DNA from: Olsenella porci
GTDB lineage: Bacteria; Actinomycetota; Coriobacteriia; Coriobacteriales; Atopobiaceae
Reading direction: 5' to 3'
Assembly (NCBI RefSeq): GCF_009695875.1
Contig: NZ_VUNC01000001.1
Coordinates: 1-64,000, forward strand
DNA length: 64,000 bases
The translations under genes were made by a program, and so were the position numbers. The first letter of the stretch is position 1, and each line of letters begins with the position of its first letter. Under the pieces are notes generated by a model. That model made no database searches, was not told the DNA's origin, and worked only from the letters and a program-made list of their open reading frames with translations. Shown in pieces: positions 20,501 to 28,317 of this stretch.

Positions 20501-20517
20501 CTAACTGTACTAGTTAG
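20501..20517 (-). promoter_or_regulatory. Operator-like inverted repeat upstream of the GntR-ABC operon
   Basis: A perfect repeat CTAACT-N5-AGTTAG (spacer GTACT) sits 25-41 bp upstream of the regulator start codon. GntR/YtrA repressors bind such short inverted repeats, so autoregulation is inferred. A TACAGT -10-like element overlaps it on the minus strand. Confidence 0.6.
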
Positions 20518-20587
20518 TTTAATACAGCAGTGCACGCCTAGGGACGCGAGTTCCTGCTTTATGAGACTCGTTTGGGGGATGCCCAGC

Positions 20588-22006
20588 CTACCGGGACGCC
20601 AGTCCCTCCCCCATGAGGAGGCCCATGACACTTGACATCATGAGGCCGCGCGTCCAGCCGCTCGAATCGCCCAGGCAGTGGAGGCCCTCCACGTTGGTGT
20701 CGAGGTTCTCGTCCATGCTGACCTTGTTGCTGTAGAACTTGAGCTCGGGTGCGTAGAGGAGCGTCTCCTCGGCGGCAAAGCCCGGAACCACTTGGTCGAC
20801 GGCCTTTATGAAGTTGACGATCTCGATCATCGCCCGATACGGGATAGCAGCGGTGATGTCGCCGGCCTCGGCGTCGGGAAGCGTGGGCACGAGGTTGGAG
20901 CGCGAGAGCTCGCGCGGCCAGGTGCGCTTGCCGTCGAGGATGTCACCGAACCGCTGGACCAGGATGTGGCCCGCACCGAGCATGTTGCACAGGCGCCCCA
21001 CCATCTGTGCGTAGAGGATGGGCTGGTCAAAGGGCTCGCGAAAGTTAAACGTGCACAGGACCGCGAGGTTGGTGTTGTCGCTCTTGCGCTCCTTGTAGCT
21101 GTGGCCGTTCACGACGGCCAGGCCACCGTCGTAGTTCTCCTGACTCACGAAGCCGCCGGGGTTCTGGCAGAAGGTGCGAACCTTGTTGCGGAAGGGATTG
21201 GGGTAGCCTACGAGCTTGCTCTCGTAGAGGACGTTGTTGACGTTCTCCATGACCTCGTTGCGGACCTCGACGCGCACGCCCAGGTCGCAGGGGCCGGCAG
21301 AGTGCCTGATTCCATGGCGCTCGCACATGTCGTCAAACCAGCTCGCCCCACGGCGGCCGGTAGCGACCACGGTCTGCGCCGCGCGTATGGCAACGGCGTC
21401 ACCCCCTGCCGTCGGGCGCACCATAGCGCCGCGACACACACCGTCCTCGACGAGCACCTCCACGCACTCGTGCTCGAAGAGGATCCTGACCCCCGCATCC
21501 AGGAGAGCGCGCTCGATGGTCGCATAAATCTGCTGCGCCCGCTCGGTCCCCAGGTGACGGATGGGGCAGTCCACGAGCTTGAGCCCCGCCTGGATGGCCC
21601 GGCGACGGATGTCCGCGACCTCCCTTGGGTGCCCCAGGCCCTCTACGTGCGGGTCGGCTCCAAAGTCAAGGTACATCTGGTCAACACGCTCGATGGTGGA
21701 CTGCGCGAGTCTCTCCCCTATGAGCTCGGGCAGGTCTCCCCCAACATGACACGACAGCGAGAGCTTGCCGTCCGAAAACGCACCGGCACCCGAGAAGCCC
21801 GTGGTGATGCGGCACGGCTTGCAGTCCGCGCAATGGCCCAGGCGCTCCTTGGGGCAGCTCCGCCGCTCGATGGGCAGGCCCTTCTCCACCATGGTGATGG
21901 AACCGGAAAAGTGGGACCGAATGAGTCCAAGGGCGGTGAATATCCCAGCCGGTCCGGCGCCTATGACGAGGACGTCCGTCGAGGAGGGTATGCGCTGAGC
22001 GACCAT
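20588..22006 (-). CDS. FAD-dependent oxidoreductase (NAD(FAD)-utilising dehydrogenase family) with cysteine cluster
   Basis: A 472-residue flavoprotein. The dinucleotide-binding motif DVLVIGAGPAGIF is at residues 11-23, and a C-terminal GLHCLGDSSGWTRGLM closes the FAD site. Four cysteines (51, 59, 62, 65; C-x7-C-x2-C-x2-C) precede RITTGFSGAGAFSDGKL. This arrangement is typical of the family and could hold a metal or Fe-S centre, although this is not established by sequence. The start at 22006 follows AAAGGAG. The gene stands alone and is divergent from the next gene. The substrate is unknown. Confidence 0.85.
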   Translation of the reverse strand: MVAQRIPSSTDVLVIGAGPAGIFTALGLIRSHFSGSITMVEKGLPIERRSCPKERLGHCADCKPCRITTGFSGAGAFSDGKLSLSCHVGGDLPELIGERLAQSTIERVDQMYLDFGADPHVEGLGHPREVADIRRRAIQAGLKLVDCPIRHLGTERAQQIYATIERALLDAGVRILFEHECVEVLVEDGVCRGAMVRPTAGGDAVAIRAAQTVVATGRRGASWFDDMCERHGIRHSAGPCDLGVRVEVRNEVMENVNNVLYESKLVGYPNPFRNKVRTFCQNPGGFVSQENYDGGLAVVNGHSYKERKSDNTNLAVLCTFNFREPFDQPILYAQMVGRLCNMLGAGHILVQRFGDILDGKRTWPRELSRSNLVPTLPDAEAGDITAAIPYRAMIEIVNFIKAVDQVVPGFAAEETLLYAPELKFYSNKVSMDENLDTNVEGLHCLGDSSGWTRGLMMSSVMGLLMGEGLASR

Positions 22007-22019
22007 TGCTGCTCCTTTC

Positions 22020-22048
22020 GTGCGACCACGTGATTGTATCAGTCGCAC
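22020..22048 (-). promoter_or_regulatory. Inverted repeat spanning the oxidoreductase promoter
   Basis: GTGCGAC and GTCGCAC form 7-bp perfect arms around a 15-bp spacer, which contains TACAAT on the minus strand, a good -10 match. The position just upstream of the oxidoreductase gene suggests an operator that covers its promoter. No regulator is identified. Confidence 0.45.
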
Positions 22049-22153
22049 GCCGAGACACTACGGGGGTCACGGCGGGGCGGGGACGGGTTGGCGCTACCCT
22101 AGGGGAGACTGAAAATCGGGCGCACGCGCCCGAAGGAATGGAGAGGAGCGGCC

Positions 22154-23044
22154 ATGGCCGCGGGAAAGCACTTTGCAGGCAGCAGGCCCACCCTTTCTGA
22201 TGAGGAGGTCGATGCCGTCGTTCGCTCGGCAATGGAGCGGGCACGCAGGGCAGCGGAGGAACCCCTCTACACGCTCTCCAGCTACGAGCCCGTTAAGGTG
22301 AGCGTTCGCGTCCCCTGCGTCACGGACGCCCAGGTAGACCTTGCCCTCTCCTCCATGGCACAGCAGGCCGGGGCGGACGAGTCCCGGCTCTCGGATGCCG
22401 ACTGGGTGCGCCAGGCCTTTGGCGCGCGCAGCCTCGACGAGCTGCGCGCGGGCGTGAGGAACGACCTCCTGGCCTCCAACATGCACGACGCCGACCGACG
22501 GAAGGGCGCGCTCTGCCTTGCAGAGCTTGCCTCCAGGCTCCAGGAGGAGGTCCCCGAGCAGGTGGTGGACGAGATGCGCCAGGGCATGCGCGCTGGACTC
22601 GAGCAGGACCTGGCGCAGAGCGGTCTCACGGTGAAGGAGTTCTGCGAGCAGACCGGAACCCCCAGGGAGGACCTGGAGCAGAGCCTTGCCAGCCAGGCGC
22701 GCGAGGCTGCGACCCAGGGGGCAGCCCTGGACGCCTACGCAAGGGAGAGGGGACTCTCCGCGAGCGAGGGGGAGTGGCCACGGCTGCTCGGAATCCCGCC
22801 GGTGCAGCTGGCGGAGGTGGCGAGGCAGGCGCGGGCCAACGGGAACTACGAGGCGCTCGCCAGGACGGCGCTCCGCAACAAGACTGCGGACATCGTAGTC
22901 ACGGAATGCGACTGCACATACAGCTACGAGACGCCGCAGGAGGCGGAGGACCGGCTGCAGAAGATGCTTCGCGACGGCAATGGAACGGTCACGCCCGGTC
23001 CCATGGGGACGAGCGGGCTCGACGCCAGCCTACCCCTGGTGTAG
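22154..23044 (+). CDS. Trigger-factor-like chaperone domain protein lacking the PPIase domain
   Basis: A soluble, highly charged 296-residue protein. Residues about 75-225 resemble the trigger factor C-terminal (SurA-like) helical domain: a SLDELRAGVRNDLL segment like SLEELRxxVRE, then VPEQVVDEMRQGMRAGLEQDL, LTVKEFCEQTG, REDLEQSLASQAREAA and LDAYARERGLSASE. The N-terminal ribosome-binding domain signature and the FKBP-type PPIase domain are absent; the first 75 residues match only the strand PVKVSVRVPCVTDAQVD that precedes them. It is not the housekeeping trigger factor. A protein-holding role is inferred. The start at 22154 follows GAGGAG. Confidence 0.65.
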   Translation: MAAGKHFAGSRPTLSDEEVDAVVRSAMERARRAAEEPLYTLSSYEPVKVSVRVPCVTDAQVDLALSSMAQQAGADESRLSDADWVRQAFGARSLDELRAGVRNDLLASNMHDADRRKGALCLAELASRLQEEVPEQVVDEMRQGMRAGLEQDLAQSGLTVKEFCEQTGTPREDLEQSLASQAREAATQGAALDAYARERGLSASEGEWPRLLGIPPVQLAEVARQARANGNYEALARTALRNKTADIVVTECDCTYSYETPQEAEDRLQKMLRDGNGTVTPGPMGTSGLDASLPLV

Positions 23045-23094
23045 CGCACTGCCGAGAAGCCATGCGCGTCTCCTCGGCACATGCCAGAGGACAG

Positions 23095-23132
23095 GACGAG
23101 GGCCGCCCGGAACGCTCCGGACGGCCCTCGTC
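23095..23132. terminator. GC-rich bidirectional hairpin between convergent genes
   Basis: An 11-bp perfect stem GACGAGGGCCG/CGGCCCTCGTC with an inner CCGG/CCGG stem lies between the plus-strand chaperone-like gene and minus-strand rpmE. Neither side has a T-run, so termination, if it occurs here, is of the hairpin-only type. Confidence 0.6.
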
Positions 23133-23159
23133 GTTGCGCGCAATAAGATTGCCGCGAAG

Positions 23160-23606
23160 CTACTCCGCGGGGGTCTCCTCGGCGGGAGCGGCCTCGGCAA
23201 CGGTGGCCTCGGCGGTCTCGGCCTCTGCGGCCTCCTCGGCAGCCTTCTTGGCAGCCTCTGCCTCGGCCTTCTTGGCGTACTCGGCGGCACGCTTGGCCTT
23301 GGCGGCAGCCTTTGCCTCGGCGGCAGCCTTGCGGGCGGCCTCCTCCTCGGCAGCCTTCTTGGCCTTGGCCTCCTTGGCAGCCTTTGCCTTTGCGAGCTGG
23401 GCCTGGGCGGCGCCACCAAACTTGTCGGAGAAGCGCTGGACGCGTCCGCCGGTGTCAACGAGCTTCTGCTGACCGGTGTAGAACGGGTGGCACTTGTCGC
23501 AGAGGTCGATGGTCATCTCGCTCTTGGTGGAACGGGTGACCCAGGTGTTGCCGCAGGTGCAACGGACGGTGCACATCACGTAGTCTGGATGGATGCCTTG
23601 CTTCAT
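23160..23606 (-). CDS. rpmE: 50S ribosomal protein L31 with long Ala/Lys/Glu-rich C-terminal extension
   Basis: Residues 1-64 are a normal zinc-type L31: [10 protein letters not shown], the ligands Cys16, Cys18, Cys36 and Cys39 (CTCG and [10 protein letters not shown]), and [11 protein letters not shown]. Normal L31 stops near here at 66-75 residues, but this protein runs to 148 with about 84 residues made almost entirely of A, K and E, turning acidic at the end. The start at 23606 follows AAGGAG; the open frame extends to 23732 without a ribosome site. The tail is probably helical and surface-exposed on the ribosome. Confidence 0.93.
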   Translation of the reverse strand: MKQGIHPDYVMCTVRCTCGNTWVTRSTKSEMTIDLCDKCHPFYTGQQKLVDTGGRVQRFSDKFGGAAQAQLAKAKAAKEAKAKKAAEEEAARKAAAEAKAAAKAKRAAEYAKKAEAEAAKKAAEEAAEAETAEATVAEAAPAEETPAE

Positions 23607-23685
23607 ATGGGACTCCTTCGATCGGCCTGGTTTCCGACCAGGCGAGGGGTTGCCTCGACCCGTGCCGAGACAGTCAAGCTTTGCG

Positions 23686-23694
23686 AGTATAGCA
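23686..23694 (-). promoter_or_regulatory. Extended -10 promoter of rpmE
   Basis: On the minus strand TGCTATACT is an extended -10 (TGN plus TATACT, five of six to consensus). It lies about 80 bp upstream of the rpmE start. No good -35 is present, which fits an extended -10 promoter. Confidence 0.5.
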
Positions 23695-23831
23695 AATTGA
23701 CCGCTCGGCAATGTGAAGAGAACGTGCACCAAAAAGCGGCCTCTTTCGCCTTCCCCATGGTCGCGCGCGGTAGACTGTGGTGTCCTGCCTCACCCGCCCA
23801 AACGGGGCGGCCCGCACGCGGAGGTCACACG

Positions 23832-24626
23832 ATGCTACTTGCCATTGACGTCGGTAACACCCAGACGACCCTGGGCCTGTTTGACGACGGGGGCCAGGTT
23901 GCGCGCCAGTGGCGCATGGCAACCGACAAGACAGACACCGCCGACGAGCTGCACGAGCGTCTGTTTGGCTACTTCATGATGTTTGGCCTTGAGCTCTCGG
24001 ACGTCACCGACGTGGCAATCGCCAGCGTGGTTCCCATCCTGACCCAGGAGTGGCTGTACATGATGCGGCACATCCTCAACGCGGACGACGTCCTGCTAGT
24101 CGATGCCGGCAGAGACTGCGGCATCAGGGTGAACATGCCCGACCCGACCCAGGTGGGGGCGGACCGCATTGCCAACGCGGTGGCGGCGCGGGAGACGTAT
24201 GGGGCGCCAGTCATCGTGGTCGACTTTGGCACGGCGACGAACATCGATGTCGTGGACGCCAATGGGTCGTTCAGGGGAGGCGCGATCATGCCCGGCCTGC
24301 TCCTCTCCGCATCGGCACTCTTCTCTCGCGCGTCTCGCCTCGCGAGCGTGCCCCTGGTCGCCCCCGCTCGTGCGCTGGGCGACACGACCGAGTCTGCCGT
24401 TCAGTCTGGAATCGTGATTGGAGCGGCGGCGCAGGCGGAGGGCCTCGTGAGGAGGATCCGAGACGAGCTGGGGGAGCCAAACTGCACCGTCGTGGGCACG
24501 GGCGGCCTCTCGCGCGAGATCGCCAAGGCGACGGACCTCTTCGACGCCCTGGACCCAGACCTCACCATCCGCGGCGTCTACCTCATCTGGAAGCATCGCG
24601 CGGAGAAGCGCGCCGCCCGCGCATAG
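23832..24626 (+). CDS. coaX: Type III pantothenate kinase
   Basis: Phosphorylates pantothenate in the first step of coenzyme A synthesis. The 264-residue length, the phosphate-binding AIDVGNTQT at the N-terminus (Asp6), the central DPTQVGADRIANAVA and VVDFGTATNIDVV, and the glycine-rich GGAIMPGL are all CoaX hallmarks. The start ATG at 23832 has GGAGG seven bases upstream, while the frame extends further back without a site. It is convergent with the next gene, whose stop is only 6 bp away. Confidence 0.95.
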   Translation: MLLAIDVGNTQTTLGLFDDGGQVARQWRMATDKTDTADELHERLFGYFMMFGLELSDVTDVAIASVVPILTQEWLYMMRHILNADDVLLVDAGRDCGIRVNMPDPTQVGADRIANAVAARETYGAPVIVVDFGTATNIDVVDANGSFRGGAIMPGLLLSASALFSRASRLASVPLVAPARALGDTTESAVQSGIVIGAAAQAEGLVRRIRDELGEPNCTVVGTGGLSREIAKATDLFDALDPDLTIRGVYLIWKHRAEKRAARA

Positions 24627-24632
24627 GCGGGG

Positions 24633-25592
24633 CTACAGGCTGCAGACGTTGCGCGGCTCTCCTGCGAGCCAGGACGTGACGTTGTCAAACTCTATCCGCG
24701 CCCTGCGCAGCATAGCCTCTTGGGTAAGGAAGCCCACGTGAGGGGTGAGAACCGCGTTCTTTGCATGGGCGAGCGGGTAGTCTGTGGGCAGGGGCGGCTC
24801 CGTGTCGAACACGTCCACGCCGGCCCCGGCAATATGGCCCTGATCGAGCGCCCTTGCAAGGGCTTCGTTGTCCACCACCGCGCCGCGGGCGCAGTTGATG
24901 AGAATGGACCCCCGTGGCATGAGCGCAAGTCTCCTGGCATCGATCATCCCGCGCGTGCCTGCGTTGCTCGGCACGTGAAGCGTAACGATGTCGCTCTGCG
25001 CTAGGAGGTCGTCCAGATTTGGCACGAACTCGATGCCCGCCCCGGTTGCCTCGGGGTTCTCGTGTCGGGCATAGCCCAGCACACGGGCACCAAACGCGCA
25101 GAAGAGACGCCCGACCTGGGTGCCGATGTGCCCGGTTCCCACCACGCCCACGGTCTTGCCGCAAATCTCGCTTCCCATCAGCCCAGCGGACGTGCCGCCC
25201 GTGCGAGCCGCAGAATCCGCGGGGACGACCTTGCGCAGGACGTCGATGGCAAGCCCCAGCGTCAGCTCTGCAACGCTGGTATCGGAATAGCCGGCGCAGT
25301 TGCACACGGTGATGCCACGCTCCCTGCAGGCGTCAAGCGCAACGTGGTCAATGCCCGTGAAAGCGACGGCGATCATCTTGAGCGTGTTGGCCGAGCTAAT
25401 CACGTCGGCGGAATACGGGGTGTTGGCAATCATCACCACGTCCGCACCAGAGCTGCGCCTGGCGAGCTCGGTGACGTCGGTCGTCCTCTGGTCATACGAG
25501 ACGAACTCGTGCCCGGCCTCAACAATCGGCCTGGCAAGCTCCTCCACCATCTGGCTGGAAATCCCCAGCGGCTCGAGCAGGGCAACCCTCAT
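24633..25592 (-). CDS. D-isomer-specific 2-hydroxyacid dehydrogenase family protein
   Basis: A 319-residue NAD(P)-dependent dehydrogenase. The nucleotide-binding motif VGVVGTGHIGTQVGRLF sits mid-protein, and the catalytic Arg (NCARGAVVDNEAL), Glu (DVFDTEPPL) and His (LTPHVGFLT) are present. The best-matching subgroups are glycerate/hydroxypyruvate-type or D-lactate-type enzymes, and sequence alone does not decide. The start at 25592 follows GGGAGG. It is followed upstream on the same strand by a biotin-ligase-like gene (58 bp gap), so the two may share a transcript with folP-folK. Confidence 0.9.
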   Translation of the reverse strand: MRVALLEPLGISSQMVEELARPIVEAGHEFVSYDQRTTDVTELARRSSGADVVMIANTPYSADVISSANTLKMIAVAFTGIDHVALDACRERGITVCNCAGYSDTSVAELTLGLAIDVLRKVVPADSAARTGGTSAGLMGSEICGKTVGVVGTGHIGTQVGRLFCAFGARVLGYARHENPEATGAGIEFVPNLDDLLAQSDIVTLHVPSNAGTRGMIDARRLALMPRGSILINCARGAVVDNEALARALDQGHIAGAGVDVFDTEPPLPTDYPLAHAKNAVLTPHVGFLTQEAMLRRARIEFDNVTSWLAGEPRNVCSL

Positions 25593-25650
25593 CGCACGCC
25601 TCCCACCTGCAATGCCGCCCGCCCCCAACGGAGGGGGCGAGACGGACGGC

Positions 25651-26196
25651 TCACGCCAATCGAATCCCCGCCTGCTCGGGGGAGAACTCCAGCTGCCTGC
25701 CGGAGTCCAGGGTGACCGTCGCGCGGCCCCATACGTCCAGGCCGGCAAACGTGCCCGTTGCCGCGACGCGCCCGTTTGGGTAGATGACCTCGACCCTCTT
25801 TCCCAGGCGCGGCTCGCGGTCAAAGTAGTCCGAGAGGAACGATGCCCAGGCGCCCCCTGCCGACCGACCGTTGGAGACATCCCTCTCCCATTGGTCAAAA
25901 CGGGCCCTGACGGCATCCTCGAGGTTGGCTTCCGCAGGAAGGGCCGACGCGCCATCACTAGGCGTGAGGTCAATCCGCACGAAGACTCCCTGGTCGTCGT
26001 AGCCGCCACGGGCAGACACCGCACAGACGGGCGTACCCTCCGCGGCCACCACGACGTCGTGGGGCCAGTAGATTCCCAGCTCGTCCGACCCCGAGGCCGA
26101 GGCGGCATCGACCACGCCCATCGCGGCGATGGCGGGGGCCGCCACCAAGAAGCCCATGGGCACCGCGGGCCGCACCGTCAGCTGCACGTCTCCCAT
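25651..26196 (-). CDS. Truncated biotin-protein-ligase-like protein
   Basis: A 181-residue protein resembling only the distal part of BirA. IYWPHDVVV aligns with the ligase motif KWPNDxxx, and the C-terminal GKRVEVIYPNGRVAATGTF... EFSPEQAGIRL looks like the biotin ligase C-terminal barrel. The N-terminal DNA-binding domain and the biotinoyl-AMP loop GRGRRGR are missing, and no matching segment is seen upstream because folP-folK ends 10 bp before the start. It may be a non-catalytic relic, a regulator or a ligase of altered type. ATG at 26196 has AGGTGG upstream; a GTG at 26205 abuts the folK stop. Confidence 0.6.
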   Translation of the reverse strand: MGDVQLTVRPAVPMGFLVAAPAIAAMGVVDAASASGSDELGIYWPHDVVVAAEGTPVCAVSARGGYDDQGVFVRIDLTPSDGASALPAEANLEDAVRARFDQWERDVSNGRSAGGAWASFLSDYFDREPRLGKRVEVIYPNGRVAATGTFAGLDVWGRATVTLDSGRQLEFSPEQAGIRLA

Positions 26197-26205
26197 CCCG
26201 ACCAC

Positions 26206-27642
26206 CTACTGCCAGTCGAGGACGCCGAGCTCGGACACCACGTGGCCAACGCGCTCCTCCGGCGCGTAGACGGGCACCCCGGCGTGCATGAGGAACCTGA
26301 CCGGGTCGTGCATGAGGTCCTCCATGGGGACCAGGACGTAGTCCCTCTCGCCCAGATGCGGGTGGGGCAGCGTGAGCTTGCGGCCGGCATGCTCCTCGTC
26401 CTCGACGTAGACCAAGTCGCAGTCGATGGTCCGCGGGCCATGACCCGTCTGCTCGGGGTCGCGCTCGCGGCCAAGCTGGTGCTCCACGTTCATGAGGTCG
26501 TCCAGGAGGACCATGGGGTGAAGCTCGCTGCGGATCTCGACCACCGCGTTGGCGACCGACGTCTTGATGCCGTAGGCGGGCTCGGTCTCGTACGCATGGC
26601 TCACCTGCACCACACAGGTGAGGGGAATCTGGTTGATTAGGCGGACCGCTTGCGTGAGGTTCTCGAGCCGGTCGCCCACGTTGGAGCCGATGGAGACGAA
26701 GCCCTGGCGCGGGTCCGCCTTTGCGACCGACCAGTACGAGTCAATTGCCTGGCAGGCGGTGGCAACGTCGTGCACGCGAAGGATGCGGGCGCCAGACTCG
26801 ATCGCCGACAGGCAGATTCCCATCGTCGCGGGGTCGCGGTCGGCGGCGACCGTGATACCCGAGACCGCTCCAACGAACCTCTTGCGCGACACGGCGGTGA
26901 GCACGGGGTATCCCATCGAGACGAGCTTGCGGGTGGCACGCTGGATGACCACGTCCTGGTCGGCGGTCTTGTCAAAGCCGGGACCGGGGTCGATGCAGAT
27001 GCGGTCGTGGCTCACGCCGGCACGCATGAGGATGCGGGCCTGGTCGCCGAGGAAGCCCATCACGTCTCGCATGATGGGCGCCTCCTCCGGCAGCGTAAAA
27101 CGACGGGTGCTGGTGGGTATGCTGCGCTGGGGCGCACGGGCGGGCCGGGCGCTGTCCAGCTGCACGAACTTCCTGGTTGCCTGTCCCTCTCCCCTGTTCC
27201 AGTGCATGACCACGCAACCGCAGTTTGACTCGGCAGCAACGCGGACCATCTCCGGATCCGTGAAGCCCGAGACGTCGTTGATGATCGAGACCCCCATGCG
27301 GGCGCACATGTGGGCAACGGCAGGGTGGCGCGTGTCTATGGAGACAATCGCGGAGGGCGCGGCCTGGAGGATCCCCCTGATGACCGGGACCACCCGCTTT
27401 GCCTCCTCCTCGGGGGAGACGGGCGTGTGGCCGGGTCGGGTCGACTCCCCACCGACGTCGATGATATCCGCGCCCTGGTCGAGCATCTGAAGGGCGTAGT
27501 CCACCGCGACCTTGGGGTCGTCGTGCTCTCCCCCATCCGAGAAGGAGTCAGGCGTCACGTTGAGGATGCCCATCACGCGCGGGCGGGCAAGAGAGATCTC
27601 GTGCCGTCCGCAGCGCCAGATGGAGTAGTCCTGTCGAAGCAT
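26206..27642 (-). CDS. folP-folK: Fused dihydropteroate synthase / HPPK
   Basis: A 478-residue bifunctional folate enzyme. Residues about 1-310 are dihydropteroate synthase: MGILNVTPDSFSDGG, DVGGESTRPG, SIDTRHPAVA, NDVSGF, DPGPGFDKT and the C-terminal RVHDV. About 320-478 are 6-hydroxymethyl-dihydropterin pyrophosphokinase: FVSIGSNVGDRLENL, the EIRSELHPMVLL region and GPRTIDCDLVYVE with LPHPHLGERDYVLVP. A basic/proline-rich insertion of about 40 residues interrupts the synthase domain after VVMHWNRGEG. Reverse domain order (P-K) to the fungal K-P fusions. The start at 27642 follows GGGGAGG. Confidence 0.94.
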   Translation of the reverse strand: MLRQDYSIWRCGRHEISLARPRVMGILNVTPDSFSDGGEHDDPKVAVDYALQMLDQGADIIDVGGESTRPGHTPVSPEEEAKRVVPVIRGILQAAPSAIVSIDTRHPAVAHMCARMGVSIINDVSGFTDPEMVRVAAESNCGCVVMHWNRGEGQATRKFVQLDSARPARAPQRSIPTSTRRFTLPEEAPIMRDVMGFLGDQARILMRAGVSHDRICIDPGPGFDKTADQDVVIQRATRKLVSMGYPVLTAVSRKRFVGAVSGITVAADRDPATMGICLSAIESGARILRVHDVATACQAIDSYWSVAKADPRQGFVSIGSNVGDRLENLTQAVRLINQIPLTCVVQVSHAYETEPAYGIKTSVANAVVEIRSELHPMVLLDDLMNVEHQLGRERDPEQTGHGPRTIDCDLVYVEDEEHAGRKLTLPHPHLGERDYVLVPMEDLMHDPVRFLMHAGVPVYAPEERVGHVVSELGVLDWQ

Positions 27643-27666
27643 GGGTCGTGCCTCCCCCAAAGTGAG

Positions 27667-27707
27667 CGGGGCGCTCGCGGCGCCCCGAGATAGTCTTCAT
27701 AATTGTA
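27667..27707 (-). promoter_or_regulatory. folP-folK promoter and leader hairpin
   Basis: On the minus strand TACAAT (27702-27707, five of six to -10 consensus) is followed about 15 bp downstream by a perfect 8-bp hairpin CGGGGCGC/GCGCCCCG (27667-27687) in the untranslated leader. The -35 region is poor. Confidence 0.45.
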
Positions 27708-27735
27708 GTCGCTTTGGGTTCGGCGCACCCACGCG

Positions 27736-28317
27736 ACGCGCCGGGCGTGTGGCGGCCCCGGCAGCAGGAGCTCGATACGAGTGCTCACGACGGGAGTTTC
27801 CTGCCAGCTGTCCTGCCGGAGAGGGGTTCGGCTCCCTTCTCGCACCACCCCAAGACCGGAAACTGGCCAAGGGGACGAGGGCAACCGCCTGCATGGGAGG
27901 GGACCGGCCGACGGGCGGTGGTCGCCCCGCTCCATTCCTAGGCAATCGATGCCACGGTCCGGGATGCGGGACGGCAGCGATTCGCTCTGGCGCCGTTACC
28001 GCACAAGGACGCCCCGCCACAACTGGAGAGCATCCTACCCCGTGCGGGAAAGGGGCCCTCGCCAGCAAGGCCATGCCCCCTGGACGGGAGAGGAGGCAAC
28101 ACCTCCCCTCTTTGATCTTCGATGCGACCTCATTCGCGACCGGGCGCGGGTCTACCGTCTCCGCGACGGGATGGAACCCCGCGGGCGCCTCCCAAGCCCC
28201 GTGCAGCCCCGATCGCTGCTTCCGGAGCAATGCGAGAGGAACGCTCCTCTCCCCTACGGCAGACCGCACCCCACGACCGAAGTCCAGGGCCTCCGCCACC
28301 GGCTCGCCGGAGGGACG
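27736..28317. other. About 580 bp without a supported gene
   Basis: No reading frame here has a ribosome site, family motif or normal composition, although frames are open because stops are rare at this GC content. The region is between cobB and folP-folK, both on the minus strand. It contains one plus-strand terminator-like hairpin (28086-28113: GGAGAGGAGG with CCTCCCCTC, then TTT) and scattered GC-rich stems. It may hold an unrecognised non-coding RNA or decayed sequence. I searched by eye for RNase P, tmRNA, SRP and tRNA signatures and saw none. Confidence 0.5.

Noticed and set aside
27779-27850. tRNA-like segment with GGTTCGGCTCC and a later CACCA
   Set aside because: A T-arm-like stem can be drawn but no matching acceptor or D-arm is present upstream.
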